Below, in pieces: positions 7,135 through 15,534 of a stretch of 64,000 bases of DNA. The notes beneath the pieces were generated by a model. The model had not been told where the DNA came from, made no database searches, and saw only the letters and a program-made list of their open reading frames with translations. The DNA comes from JANMDU01 sp031376455 (GTDB taxonomy: Bacteria; Pseudomonadota; Gammaproteobacteria; Burkholderiales; Burkholderiaceae_C). The position numbers and the translations under genes were made by a program. Position 1 is the first letter of the stretch; each line of letters opens with the position of its first letter. The DNA lies in the NCBI GenBank assembly GCA_031376455.1, contig JANMDU010000058.1, positions 53,826 through 117,825 on the forward strand, read 5' to 3'.

Positions 7135-9552
7135 ATGATGTTTTCAAATTCCATTCCCCCGGCTCAGCTATCGATCTTGTGTATTGGCGGCGGTCCTAGC
7201 GGCTTGTATTTCGCACTGCTGATGAAGAAGCGTTTTCCCGCGATGCGCGTGATCGTGACCGAGAGAAATAAAGCGTTTGATACCTTTGGTTGGGGCGTGG
7301 TGCTCTCTGATCAGACGCTTGGGAATCTGAAAATCGCCGATCCCGTCAGCGCGCAGCTGATTGGCGATGCGTTTAACCACTGGGATGACATTGAGGTGTT
7401 TTTCAAAGGCCGTAGCATGCGCTCCACCGGTCATGGCTTCTGTGGGATTGGCAGAAAGCATTTGCTCAATATTTTGCAAGAGCGCTGCCAAGAATTAGGT
7501 GTGGAATTGGTGTTTGAAGTCGATGTGCAAGATGACCAAGCACTCGCCGCGCAATATGGCGCGGATCTCGTGATTGCGAGCGATGGCCTCAACAGCCGCA
7601 TCAGAACACGTTATAGCGCTACCTACAAGCCAGATATTGACACACGCCGCTGCCGCTTCGTCTGGCTCGGCACGAAGAAAACCTTTGATGCGTTTACCTT
7701 TGCGTTTGAGAAAACAGAACACGGCTGGTTTGCCGCGCATGCTTATAAATTCAATGAAGACACATCGACATTCATTGTGGAGACACCACACGAGGTGTGG
7801 AAGGCGCACGGCTTGGATACGATGGAGCAGCCCGAAGCCATCGCCTTTTGCGAGACATTGTTTGCCAAGTATTTAGACGGCAACGCGCTGATGAGCAACG
7901 CCACGCATCTGCGCGGCAGCGCGATCTGGATACAGTTTCCGCGCGTGGTGTGTAGCAATTGGGTACACACGGCTGATGTGCAAGGCAAGCACGTTCCCAT
8001 CGTGCTCATGGGCGATGCAGCGCACACGGCGCACTTCTCGATTGGCTCGGGCACCAAGCTCGCGCTAGAAGATGCGATTGATCTGGCTGACGAGTTCGTT
8101 TTGCATGCCAGCTTAAAAGATAAATCAGGCGTTACCCGGCAAGAAATAAACGAAAGAAGCTATGCTTTTGATAGTGAAGCGATTGCGCACATCCTGCAAG
8201 CCTATCAAGCACGCCGCAGCTTGGAGGTGTTGAAAATCCAAAACGCCGCGCGCAATTCCACAGAATGGTTTGAAAATGTGGAGCGCTATGCGGGCATGGA
8301 AGTCGAGCAGTTTTACTACAGCCTGCTCACGCGCAGCCAACGCATCAGCCACGACAACCTGCGTCTGCGCGATGGCAAATGGCTGCTGGGCTATGAGAGC
8401 TGGTTTGGCAAACGCCCGAATGCCAAGCATCCCGTGCTACCCATGCTCACACCTTACACATTGCGCCAGGTGCAGCTCAAAAATCGCATTGTCGTGAGCC
8501 CGATGGCGACTTACAGCGCAGTGGGCGGCGAGCTGCAAGATTTTCATTTGGTACACCTTGGCGCGCGAGCCCTCGGCGGCGCGGCGCTTGTGATGGTGGA
8601 GATGACATCGCCCACGATGGACGGAAGAATCACACCCGGCTGCCCGGTGCTGGAGACTGACGCGCAGCAAGCCGCACTCGCTCGCATCGCACAGTTTTTC
8701 AAAACTAATGGCACAGCCAAGCTCGGTTTGCAGCTCGGCCACAGCGGCCCCAAAGGCTCTACGCAGCTCGGCTGGGAAACGACAGATGAGCCCTTAGCCA
8801 GCGACAACTGGCCACTGATCGCGGCCAGCGCTGTGCCGTATGGCGCGCAAAACCAAATCCCAAAAGCCATGACGCGCGCCGACATGGACCGTATCACCGC
8901 TGCTTTCGTAGCCAGCACGCATCGCGCAGAAGCAGCGGGTGTGGAATGGCTCGAATTGCATTGCGCCCACGGCTACCTGCTCTCCAGCTTCATTTGCCCG
9001 CTCACAAATCTGCGCAGCGATGAATACGGTGGCTCTCTGGACAATCGTTGCCGCTATCCACTCGAAGTGTTCAAAGCTGTCCGTGCCGTGTGGCCACAAG
9101 GTAAACCCGTCAGCGTGCGCATCTCCGCCCACGATTGGGCAGAGGGTGGCAACACCGATGCCGATGCTGTTGAAATCGCACGCCTGTTTCAAGCCGCTGG
9201 CGCAGACATGATCGACGTATCGAGCGGCCAAACCACGCGCGCTGCCAAGCCCATTTATGGCCGCATGTACCAAGCGCCCTTTGCAGATCGTATCCGCAAC
9301 GAAGTGGGCATCGCCACGATTGCTGTGGGCGCGATCACCGAGGCCGATCATGCCAACAGCATCATCGCCGCAGGCCGCGCTGATCTCTGCGCAATTGCCC
9401 GCCCGCATCTGGCTGACCCCGCCTGGACACTTCACGCCGCCGCACAGCAGCAAAGCCGAGATGTGCAATGGCCATTGCCCTACATAAGTGGGCGCGATCA
9501 GCTGTATCGCGAGATGGCTAAAACCCGTTTGATTGATGCTACTGGTCGCTGA
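7135..9552 (+). CDS. 2-aminobenzoyl-CoA monooxygenase/reductase or salicylyl-CoA 5-hydroxylase, fusion
   Basis: 805-residue flavoprotein made of two enzymes. Residues about 10-400 form a class A FAD monooxygenase: CIGGGPSGLYFAL is the dinucleotide-binding motif, VIASDGLNSRIR the DG motif, and VLMGDAAHTAHFSIGSGTKL the second FAD site. Residues about 430-790 form an Old Yellow Enzyme-type FMN reductase: PYTLRQVQLKNRIVVSPM, ELHCAHGYLLSSFI and DVSSGQTT are family landmarks. This fusion is known from the CoA-dependent anthranilate pathway, where it hydroxylates and then reduces the ring of 2-aminobenzoyl-CoA; salicylyl-CoA hydroxylases are close relatives. The neighbouring ligase, acyl-CoA dehydrogenase, hydratase and RidA favour the anthranilate role. 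An inverted element A copy lies at the domain junction. Confidence 0.85.
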   Translation: MMFSNSIPPAQLSILCIGGGPSGLYFALLMKKRFPAMRVIVTERNKAFDTFGWGVVLSDQTLGNLKIADPVSAQLIGDAFNHWDDIEVFFKGRSMRSTGHGFCGIGRKHLLNILQERCQELGVELVFEVDVQDDQALAAQYGADLVIASDGLNSRIRTRYSATYKPDIDTRRCRFVWLGTKKTFDAFTFAFEKTEHGWFAAHAYKFNEDTSTFIVETPHEVWKAHGLDTMEQPEAIAFCETLFAKYLDGNALMSNATHLRGSAIWIQFPRVVCSNWVHTADVQGKHVPIVLMGDAAHTAHFSIGSGTKLALEDAIDLADEFVLHASLKDKSGVTRQEINERSYAFDSEAIAHILQAYQARRSLEVLKIQNAARNSTEWFENVERYAGMEVEQFYYSLLTRSQRISHDNLRLRDGKWLLGYESWFGKRPNAKHPVLPMLTPYTLRQVQLKNRIVVSPMATYSAVGGELQDFHLVHLGARALGGAALVMVEMTSPTMDGRITPGCPVLETDAQQAALARIAQFFKTNGTAKLGLQLGHSGPKGSTQLGWETTDEPLASDNWPLIAASAVPYGAQNQIPKAMTRADMDRITAAFVASTHRAEAAGVEWLELHCAHGYLLSSFICPLTNLRSDEYGGSLDNRCRYPLEVFKAVRAVWPQGKPVSVRISAHDWAEGGNTDADAVEIARLFQAAGADMIDVSSGQTTRAAKPIYGRMYQAPFADRIRNEVGIATIAVGAITEADHANSIIAAGRADLCAIARPHLADPAWTLHAAAQQQSRDVQWPLPYISGRDQLYREMAKTRLIDATGR
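8121..8176 (-). repeat. element A copy 4 (diverged, inside the monooxygenase/reductase)
   Basis: Minus-strand reading CACTATCAAAAGCATAGC, TTATTTCTTGCCGGG, TAACGCC aligns with element A end to end but with several mismatches. It is translated as VTRQEINERSYAFDS between the FAD domain and the helix leading to the reductase domain. Confidence 0.6.
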
Positions 9553-9560
9553 GCGCCACT

Positions 9561-9677
9561 TAGAACACGAAAGCCACGTAAATGACACGGAACACACAGA
9601 AGAAGAACGAAATGCATTTTTCTTTTCTCGGTTTTTTTTGTGATTTCCGTGCAACCTTCGTGCCTTCCGTGTTTCCA
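9561..9677 (+). repeat. element B, CACGGAA type: fold-back array
   Basis: The left half carries AACACGAAAGCCACG and GACACGGAACACAC; the right half carries the complements GTGATTTCCGTGC, CTTCGTGCC and TTCCGTGTTTCC, separated by an A/T-rich centre. The two halves can fold on each other imperfectly. It fills the gap between the fusion enzyme and the MarR gene. Confidence 0.7.
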
Positions 9678-9694
9678 ATCTAAAAACGAAAATC

Positions 9695-10180
9695 ATGGAC
9701 ATCGAAACCCGACTTCATACCGACCATGCGCAAGAACTGCGCCTGTGGCTGCGCATGCTCACCTGCACACAAATGATTGAGCGCAACATCCGAGCCGCTT
9801 TGCGTGAAAAATTCGACACCACGCTGCCACGCTTTGACTTGCTGGCACAGCTCGAGCGCGCGCCGCTCGGTCTCAAGATGAACGAGCTGTCGCGCCGCCT
9901 CATGGTCACAGGCGGCAACATCACGGGCATCACGGATCAGCTCGTACTAGAGGGCTTAGTCGAGCGCATGAATGTGCAAGGTGATCGCCGCGCTTATCTC
10001 GTGCGCCTTACACCTGCAGGCCGCGAGAGCTTTGCCCATATGGCTGCGGAACACGAACTTTGGATCACGCAAGCCTTCGATGGCTTAGGAAAAAAAGACA
10101 TGGCGCAATTGCATAAATTACTGGGCAATGTCAAAGACAGCGCCATAGCGATGAACCTAATGGCTGACACATCCGCATAA
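9695..10180 (+). CDS. MarR-family transcriptional regulator
   Basis: 161-residue winged-helix regulator. The recognition region LKMNELSRRLMVTGGNITGI followed by the wing RMNVQGDRRAYLVRLTPAGR is typical of MarR; the first and last helices would form the dimer interface. It lies within the anthranilate cluster, 14 bases into the region after an element B array and 5 bases before the hydratase gene. MarR proteins in such clusters usually repress the operon and release DNA on binding an aromatic acyl-CoA; assigning that ligand here is inference. No obvious palindromic operator was seen immediately upstream because the gap is filled by the repeat. Confidence 0.85.
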   Translation: MDIETRLHTDHAQELRLWLRMLTCTQMIERNIRAALREKFDTTLPRFDLLAQLERAPLGLKMNELSRRLMVTGGNITGITDQLVLEGLVERMNVQGDRRAYLVRLTPAGRESFAHMAAEHELWITQAFDGLGKKDMAQLHKLLGNVKDSAIAMNLMADTSA

Positions 10181-10185
10181 AAATC

Positions 10186-11040
10186 ATGAAGCATTACATC
10201 TCTGAAAAAAATCCAATGCGCGCGCAATTCTCGCCACAAGCCACCTATGCTGCACAGCATTTTTCGTATGCATTCGATTCGGCAATAGCAACCATCACGC
10301 TCAATCGCCCTGACAAAAAAAACCCGCTCACTTTTGACTCTTATGGCGAGCTTCGCGATTTGTTTCGTCATTTCGTTTATGCCACTGACGTGAAAGCTGT
10401 GGTGTTTACTGGCAGCGGCGGTAATTTTTGCAGTGGCGGCGATGTGCATGAAATCATCGGCCCGCTCACCAAGATGAGCATGCCAGAAATGCTTGAATTC
10501 ACCCGTATGACAGGCGATTTGGTCAAAGCCATCAAAGCCTGCCCGCAGCCCGTGATCGCAGCCATTGATGGCATTTGCGCAGGCGCTGGCGCGATGATTG
10601 CACTCGCTGCTGATCTGCGCTTAGGAACGCCGAATGCCAAAACCGCTTTTCTTTTCACGCGCGTAGGCTTGGCCGGCGCCGACATGGGCGCATGCGCTTT
10701 GCTGCCGCGCATGATCGGCCAAGGCCGCGCCGCAGAATTACTCTTTACAGGCCGCGCCATGACAGCGCAAGAAGGATTGAACTGGGGCTTTTTTAATGCG
10801 CTGCATGAAAGCGCAGATTTGAGCGGCGCTGCAAACAAGTTCGCCGCCCTGCTCGCCGAAGGCCCCACCTTTGCGCACGGCATGACGAAGGCGATGCTGC
10901 ATCAAGAATGGGCGATGACGATTGATCAAGCCATTGAAGCGGAAGCGCAGGCGCAGGCGATTTGTATGCAGACAAGTGATTTCAAGCGCGCTTACGATGC
11001 TTTTGTGGCGAAGCAAAAGCCGGTCTTCGAGGGGGATTGA
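10186..11040 (+). CDS. enoyl-CoA hydratase/isomerase (crotonase) family protein
   Basis: 284 residues. Crotonase landmarks are ATITLNRPDKKNPLTFDSY, the first oxyanion-hole loop GSGGNFCSGGDVHEI, and the second GICAGAGAMIALAADLRL; the last part LFTGRAMTAQEGLNWGFFN is also typical. It probably hydrates or opens the alicyclic acyl-CoA produced from 2-aminobenzoyl-CoA. A shorter start at 10216 is possible (MRAQFS), and the first ten residues are not conserved in the family. It starts 5 bases after the MarR stop, so they are co-transcribed. Confidence 0.85.
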   Translation: MKHYISEKNPMRAQFSPQATYAAQHFSYAFDSAIATITLNRPDKKNPLTFDSYGELRDLFRHFVYATDVKAVVFTGSGGNFCSGGDVHEIIGPLTKMSMPEMLEFTRMTGDLVKAIKACPQPVIAAIDGICAGAGAMIALAADLRLGTPNAKTAFLFTRVGLAGADMGACALLPRMIGQGRAAELLFTGRAMTAQEGLNWGFFNALHESADLSGAANKFAALLAEGPTFAHGMTKAMLHQEWAMTIDQAIEAEAQAQAICMQTSDFKRAYDAFVAKQKPVFEGD

Positions 11041-11059
11041 CATGCGCAACTGTTATTTA

Positions 11060-11144
11060 GAATGCAAAAGACGCGAAAAGAAAAAAGCGATGCTTGGTTT
11101 TCTCTTTTGCGGCTTTTGCGAAATTTCTGCGCCTTTTGCGTTCA
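11060..11144 (+). repeat. element B, CGCAAAA type: fold-back array
   Basis: Left arm ATGCAAAAGACGCGAAAAG; right half has CTCTTTTGCGGCTTTTGCG and then GCGCCTTTTGCGTTC, complementary to it. It lies between the hydratase and acyl-CoA dehydrogenase genes, ending 28 bases before the latter's ATG. Confidence 0.7.
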
Positions 11145-11172
11145 ACTCGCTGCGCGCTCAAGGAGCCTCAGC

Positions 11173-12381
11173 ATGAATCCACGCGCTTCCACCCAGCATT
11201 TGAGTCTGCCGTTTTTTGACGCGGCTCACAAAGACATTGGCAATTGCTTGGCGGATTGGCTGCCCAAGCAAGCAGTGAAAGAGAGCGATGATCGGGCGGC
11301 TTGCAAGGCTTGGGTGAAGTTGCTGGGGGCGAATCAGTGGCTGAAGTATTGTGTTCCGTCCGCACACGGCGGTGCGTTTGAGAAGATTGATTCACGCGCG
11401 CTAGTGATCTTGCGGGAGAACTTGGCTTTTCATTCTGCTTTGGGTGATTTTGCATTTGCAATGCAGGGCTTGGGCACAGGTGCGATTTCGTTATCTGGCT
11501 CGCCTGAGTTGCAGAAAAACTATCTGCCTCAAGTCGCGCGTGGCGAAAAGATTGCCGCGTTTGCGCTGTCTGAGCCGGATGCGGGAAGTGATGTGGGCGC
11601 TATGAATACAGTAGCGTTTCACGCAGAAAATACGCCGGCTAGTGGCCATTTTTTCTATGAAATTACAGGCCAAAAGACGTGGATCAGCAATGGCGGTATC
11701 GCTGATTTTTATTGCGTCTTTGCTAAGACAGATCTTGATGCGGGTTCACGCGGGATCAGTGTGTTTGTGTTGGATGCGGGCACGCAAGGCTTGGACGACA
11801 GCGAACACATCCAAGTGATGGCGCCTCATCCGCTCGCGGTGCTCAAGTTCGACAAATGCAAAGTGCCCAGTAGCCAAATGCTTGGCGAAGAAAACGGCGG
11901 CTTCAAGATTGCGATGGCAACGCTCGATATCTTCCGCCCCTCTGTTGCCGCTGCTGCTTTGGGGTTTGCACGCCGCGCTTTGCATGAAGCGCGCTCTTAT
12001 GCGCAGCAGAGAAAAATGTTTGGCAAAACGCTGGCTGATCAACAAATCACGCAGGCCAAGCTGGGCGAGATGGCTGCACTGATTGATGCCGGCGCATTGC
12101 TCACCTACCGCGCGGCTTGGATGCGCGATGTGGCTCTGCCTGCCGGTGATGCATCACGAGAAGACTACACCGCTGCTGCTGCGATGGCAAAAATGGTCGC
12201 CACTGAAAACGCCAACAAAGTGATCGACATGTCGCTGCAAATGCACGGCGGCATGGGCGTGAAGGTCGGTACGCATATCGAAGCGTTGTATCGCGATATT
12301 CGCTCGCTGCGCATTTATGAAGGCGCCACCGAAGTACAGCAATTGATTCTCGGCAAATCTGTGCTCACTGGCGTGATTTGA
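11173..12381 (+). CDS. acyl-CoA dehydrogenase with repeat-derived loop
   Basis: 402-residue FAD enzyme that oxidises an acyl-CoA. Landmarks: FALSEPDAGSDVGAM (flavin and substrate contact), TWISNGG, the C-terminal QRKMFGKTLADQQITQ and the final LQMHGGMGVKVGTHIEALYRD region. The catalytic base position near the C-terminus reads IYEGATEVQQ, as in short-chain members. The ATG at 11173 is preceded by AGGAG. Between DAGSDVGAM and ITGQKTWISNGG, residues NTVAFHAENTPASGH come from element A and replace the usual short hairpin. The enzyme fits a beta-oxidation-like step after ring reduction in the anthranilate pathway. Confidence 0.9.
   Translation: MNPRASTQHLSLPFFDAAHKDIGNCLADWLPKQAVKESDDRAACKAWVKLLGANQWLKYCVPSAHGGAFEKIDSRALVILRENLAFHSALGDFAFAMQGLGTGAISLSGSPELQKNYLPQVARGEKIAAFALSEPDAGSDVGAMNTVAFHAENTPASGHFFYEITGQKTWISNGGIADFYCVFAKTDLDAGSRGISVFVLDAGTQGLDDSEHIQVMAPHPLAVLKFDKCKVPSSQMLGEENGGFKIAMATLDIFRPSVAAAALGFARRALHEARSYAQQRKMFGKTLADQQITQAKLGEMAALIDAGALLTYRAAWMRDVALPAGDASREDYTAAAAMAKMVATENANKVIDMSLQMHGGMGVKVGTHIEALYRDIRSLRIYEGATEVQQLILGKSVLTGVI
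11604..11657 (+). repeat. element A copy 5 (inside acyl-CoA dehydrogenase)
   Basis: ACAGTAGC, TTTCACGCAG, AAAATACGCCGGCTA, GTGGCCATTTTTTC; the 5' arm is shortened. It is read in frame as NTVAFHAENTPASG in the common same-orientation frame. Confidence 0.8.
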
Positions 12382-12406
12382 GAAATTTCCACAAGAGGTG
12401 ACTGCT

Positions 12407-14029
12407 GTGAAGACTGCACAACTTGATTCTTTTGTTCGCGATCAGTTGCCGCCGCAGGCGCAATGGCCTGAATATCGGTTTGACCGCCCTGAGCTGCAGT
12501 TTCCGCAAGCGCTCAATGCCGTCGAGCAATTGCTTGACAACGCCGTGAGCAATAAAGGCTTCGCAGATCACGCGATGCTGCGCTCTGCGGTGCGCAACTT
12601 CACTTACGCGCAAGCGCAACAAGTGGTCAACCGCATCGCCGCATACCTGATCGAAGACTGCGGGCTCGTTCCCGGCAATCGCGTGCTGCTGCGCGGGCCC
12701 AATTCAATAGGCATGGCGCTTTGCTTCTTGGCTGTTGTGAAGGCAGGCTTGATCGCGGTGGCCACGATGCCGCTCTTGCGAGCCAAGGAGCTGTCGGAGA
12801 TCATCCACAAAGCGCAGCCTGCGATGGCTTTATGTGATGGCCAGTGGCTGGCAGAGCTCGAAACTGCTCATCAACAAACCCATGCACTGATGCAACGCGT
12901 GATCTGCTTTAACACCGAAGCTGATCAAGATTTGGGTGCGCTCTGTGCGAGCAAAAATGGCGATTTCAAAGCCTGCCCCACGCTGGCTACCGATGTCGCC
13001 ATGATGGCCTTTACTAGCGGCACAACCGGCTTACCCAAAGCTGCCGTGCATCTGCATCGCGATTTGATGGCTGCTTGCGAATGCTGGCCGCGCCATGTGT
13101 TGCAAGCCAAGCCGAGTGACATCACACTCGGCTCGCCTCCTCTGGCCTTCACGTTCGGCCTCGGTGGCTTGCTGCTGTTTCCGATGTGGGCAGGCGCGAG
13201 CGTGTACTTTCATGACAAAGCCTACACGCCAGAAAATATGGTCGATGTGATCAACACGGTTGGCGCCACGATTTGCTACACCGCGCCCACGTTTTATCGC
13301 CAAATGGCCGCATTCGCCAAAGTCAAAGGCACGAAGAGTTTGCGCATCAGCGTGAGCGCAGGCGAAGGTTTGCCCGATGCGACACGCCAGCTTTGGAAAA
13401 AGGCCAGTGGTTTGGAGATGCTCGACGGCATTGGCGCCACCGAGATGTTTCATATCTTCATCTCCAGCGCCCGCCATGAGATCAAGAGCGGTGCGATTGG
13501 AAAAGTCGTGCCCGGCTACACAGCCAAGGTGGTGGATGATGATGGCAAGGAGCTGCCGCGTGGCCAAGTCGGCAAGCTCGCCGTGATTGGCCCCACGGGC
13601 TGCAAATACTTAAGCGACGAACGTCAAAAAAACTATGTCAAAAACGGCTGGAATTATCCCGGCGACGCCTTCATGCAAGACGACGATGGCTACTTTTTCT
13701 TCCAAGCCAGAGCCGACGACATGATCGTGAGCGCCGGCTACAACATCGGCGGCCCCGAGGTAGAAGATTGCTTGCTCAAACATCCCGCAGTGGCCGAATG
13801 CGGCGTGATCGGCCAAGCCGACGAGGAGCGCGGCATGATCGTCAAAGCCGTAATCGTTTTGAAGAGCGGGCATGTGGGCGATGAAGCGATGATCAAGACA
13901 TTGCAAGATCATGTCAAAGCCCATCTCGCGCCCTACAAATATCCCCGTGCCATTGAATTTCGCATCCAGCTGCCGCGCACTGAAACCGGCAAACTACAAC
14001 GCTTTAAATTACGAACTTTGGCGAACTAA
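12407..14029 (+). CDS. 2-aminobenzoate-CoA ligase / benzoate-CoA ligase family protein
   Basis: 540-residue AMP-forming acyl-CoA synthetase. The P-loop is AFTSGTTGLPKAAVH, the A5-type motif is LDGIGATEMFHIF, the hinge is YPGDAFMQDDDGYF, and the C-terminal domain carries GYNIGGPEVEDCL and the catalytic-lysine motif PRTETGKLQRFKLR. The pattern matches benzoate/2-aminobenzoate-CoA ligases. The GTG at 12407 is preferred to the one at 12398 because AGAGG lies 8 bases before it. It would start the pathway by activating anthranilate. Substrate specificity is inferred from the fusion monooxygenase and RidA in the same cluster. Confidence 0.85.
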   Translation: MKTAQLDSFVRDQLPPQAQWPEYRFDRPELQFPQALNAVEQLLDNAVSNKGFADHAMLRSAVRNFTYAQAQQVVNRIAAYLIEDCGLVPGNRVLLRGPNSIGMALCFLAVVKAGLIAVATMPLLRAKELSEIIHKAQPAMALCDGQWLAELETAHQQTHALMQRVICFNTEADQDLGALCASKNGDFKACPTLATDVAMMAFTSGTTGLPKAAVHLHRDLMAACECWPRHVLQAKPSDITLGSPPLAFTFGLGGLLLFPMWAGASVYFHDKAYTPENMVDVINTVGATICYTAPTFYRQMAAFAKVKGTKSLRISVSAGEGLPDATRQLWKKASGLEMLDGIGATEMFHIFISSARHEIKSGAIGKVVPGYTAKVVDDDGKELPRGQVGKLAVIGPTGCKYLSDERQKNYVKNGWNYPGDAFMQDDDGYFFFQARADDMIVSAGYNIGGPEVEDCLLKHPAVAECGVIGQADEERGMIVKAVIVLKSGHVGDEAMIKTLQDHVKAHLAPYKYPRAIEFRIQLPRTETGKLQRFKLRTLAN

Positions 14030-14033
14030 TCAA

Positions 14034-14174
14034 GGGAACGCAAAATTCGCAAAAACTACGCAGAAGACGCAAAAGTACCCTGATGAATTTTGGGTGCGAA
14101 TCATTTCAGCAATGAACACCTCAATCCGTTCCACTTTTGCGTCGTTTGCATATTTCTGTGAATTTTGCGTTCTT
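14034..14174 (+). repeat. element B, CGCAAAA type: long fold-back array
   Basis: Left half: GAACGCAAAATTCGCAAAAA, ACGCAGAAGACGCAAAAG. Right half: CTTTTGCGTCGTTTGC, TTTCTGTGAATTTTGCGTTC. The centre (about 50 bases) is unrelated. It separates the ligase and RidA genes. Confidence 0.7.
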
Positions 14175-14209
14175 CTCTCACTTCGCTATAACAATTGAGA
14201 AAGCCAACC

Positions 14210-14623
14210 ATGCTCCAAATACTCCAACCCCCCGATTGGGCTGCTGCTAAAGGCTACGCCAACGGCATCGCTGTCACCCTCACCGCAGGCAGTCAGCTCA
14301 TCTCCGTGGGAGGGCAGATTGGATGGAATGCGCAGCAGCAGTTTGAGAGCGATGATTTCATTGCTCAAACACGCCAAGCTTTGCTCAATGTGCGTGCGGT
14401 ATTGGAGGCCGCAGGCGCAGGCCCTGAGCATATGACGCGCATGACTTGGTACATCACCGACTGCGAGGAATACAACACGCGGCTCAAAGAATTGGGCGGC
14501 GCTTACCGCGAAGTGATGGGGAAAAATTTTCCCGCCATGAGCTGCGTGGGCGTGGCGCGCTTGGTGGAAGCGCGCGCGAAGGTGGAGATTGAAGTTACTG
14601 CCATCAAATCTCAAAACTACTAA
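14210..14623 (+). CDS. RidA family (YjgF/YER057c/UK114) protein
   Basis: 137-residue RidA-family protein: GIAVTLTAGSQLISVGGQIG, then TRQALLNVRAVLEAAGAGPE and the conserved MTWYITDCEEY, ending FPAMSCVGVARLVEARAKVE. RidA proteins hydrolyse reactive enamine/imine intermediates. In this cluster the ring-reduction product of 2-aminobenzoyl-CoA is an enamine-type amino-cyclohexene carbonyl compound, so a deaminating role is plausible; that is inference. The ATG at 14210 is chosen over an upstream TTG because GAGAAAG precedes it. The last codons and stop run into a degenerate element A copy. Confidence 0.85.
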   Translation: MLQILQPPDWAAAKGYANGIAVTLTAGSQLISVGGQIGWNAQQQFESDDFIAQTRQALLNVRAVLEAAGAGPEHMTRMTWYITDCEEYNTRLKELGGAYREVMGKNFPAMSCVGVARLVEARAKVEIEVTAIKSQNY

Positions 14624-14676
14624 TTTGATAGTACTCTACGCACATTTCATAATAGCTTATGGTCTTTTTCATAAAA
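14618..14676 (+). repeat. element A copy 6 (degenerate, at end of RidA gene)
   Basis: CTACTAATTTGATAGTA, CTACGCACATTTCAT, AATAGCTTATGG, TCTTTTTC follows the element A layout at every block but has lost GCCGGC. The RidA stop codon lies within it. Confidence 0.5.
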
Positions 14677-14712
14677 AATTCTCTCTGAGCAACACCATGA
14701 TGCAAGCCAACC

Positions 14713-15525
14713 ATGCACATCCTTGACAACACAACCGTTCAGAATTTTCAGCGCGATGGCGCAGCTGTGTTGCGCGGTGTGCTGCCCACCATGCAGCTCA
14801 TGCAACTCGAATTGGGCATCGAAGAAAATTTAGCAAACCTCAGCCCGCTGGCGATTACAGCCAGTGATGCCGATGACCCCGGCCTATTCGTTGAAGACTT
14901 TTGCACTTGGCAAAGCAACTTCCATTACGAGAGCATTTTGAAAGAAACAGCGCTGCCGTGGATTGCGCGCGATTTGATGCAGAGCGAATCAGTACGGATT
15001 TATCACGACCATCTGCTGGTCAAAGAAGGTGGCACGCGCGCACCGACGCCGTGGCATCAAGATCAGCCTTACTACAACATCTCAGGTCGCCAGAATGTGA
15101 GCTTTTGGATTCCGGTGGATTCTGTGCTCATCGAAAGCAGCTTGCGACTCATTGCGGGCTCACACAGCGGCATATGGTTCATGCCGCGCACCTTTCGGGA
15201 TGCACAGGCCAAGTGGTTTCCTGAAGGAGCGCTGCAAGAGTTGCCAAATATTGAAGCTGGCCTCAAAGCCGAGCCTGCGCAATTCAAAGAACTTTGCTGG
15301 GCACTCGAGCCCGGCGATTGCATCGCTTTTCACATGCTCACCTTGCACGCCACACGCGGCACATTGCCCGATCAACGTCGCCGCGTATTCAGCGCCCGCT
15401 ACATCGGCGACGATGCCCGCCACGCCATTCGCCCTTGGCGCACCTCGCCACCGTTTGAAGGTTTGACCCAACGGTTGCCGGATGGCGCTGAGATGGACGA
15501 TGCGCAGTTTCCGCGATTGCTTTGA
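14713..15525 (+). CDS. phytanoyl-CoA dioxygenase (PhyH) family protein
   Basis: 270-residue Fe(II)/2-oxoglutarate dioxygenase-like protein. The iron-binding HxD is in PTPWHQDQPYYN (H115, D117), the distal histidine is likely H212 in LTLHATRGTL, and R223/R224 in DQRRRVFSARY would bind 2-oxoglutarate. It opens with NFQRDGAAVLRGVL, the usual PhyH start. It follows the anthranilate cluster in the same direction, but an 89-base gap with a degenerate element A separates it, so membership is uncertain. Substrate unknown; such proteins hydroxylate a broad range of small carboxylates and CoA esters. Confidence 0.8.
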   Translation: MHILDNTTVQNFQRDGAAVLRGVLPTMQLMQLELGIEENLANLSPLAITASDADDPGLFVEDFCTWQSNFHYESILKETALPWIARDLMQSESVRIYHDHLLVKEGGTRAPTPWHQDQPYYNISGRQNVSFWIPVDSVLIESSLRLIAGSHSGIWFMPRTFRDAQAKWFPEGALQELPNIEAGLKAEPAQFKELCWALEPGDCIAFHMLTLHATRGTLPDQRRRVFSARYIGDDARHAIRPWRTSPPFEGLTQRLPDGAEMDDAQFPRLL

Positions 15526-15534
15526 CAGCGTAGT

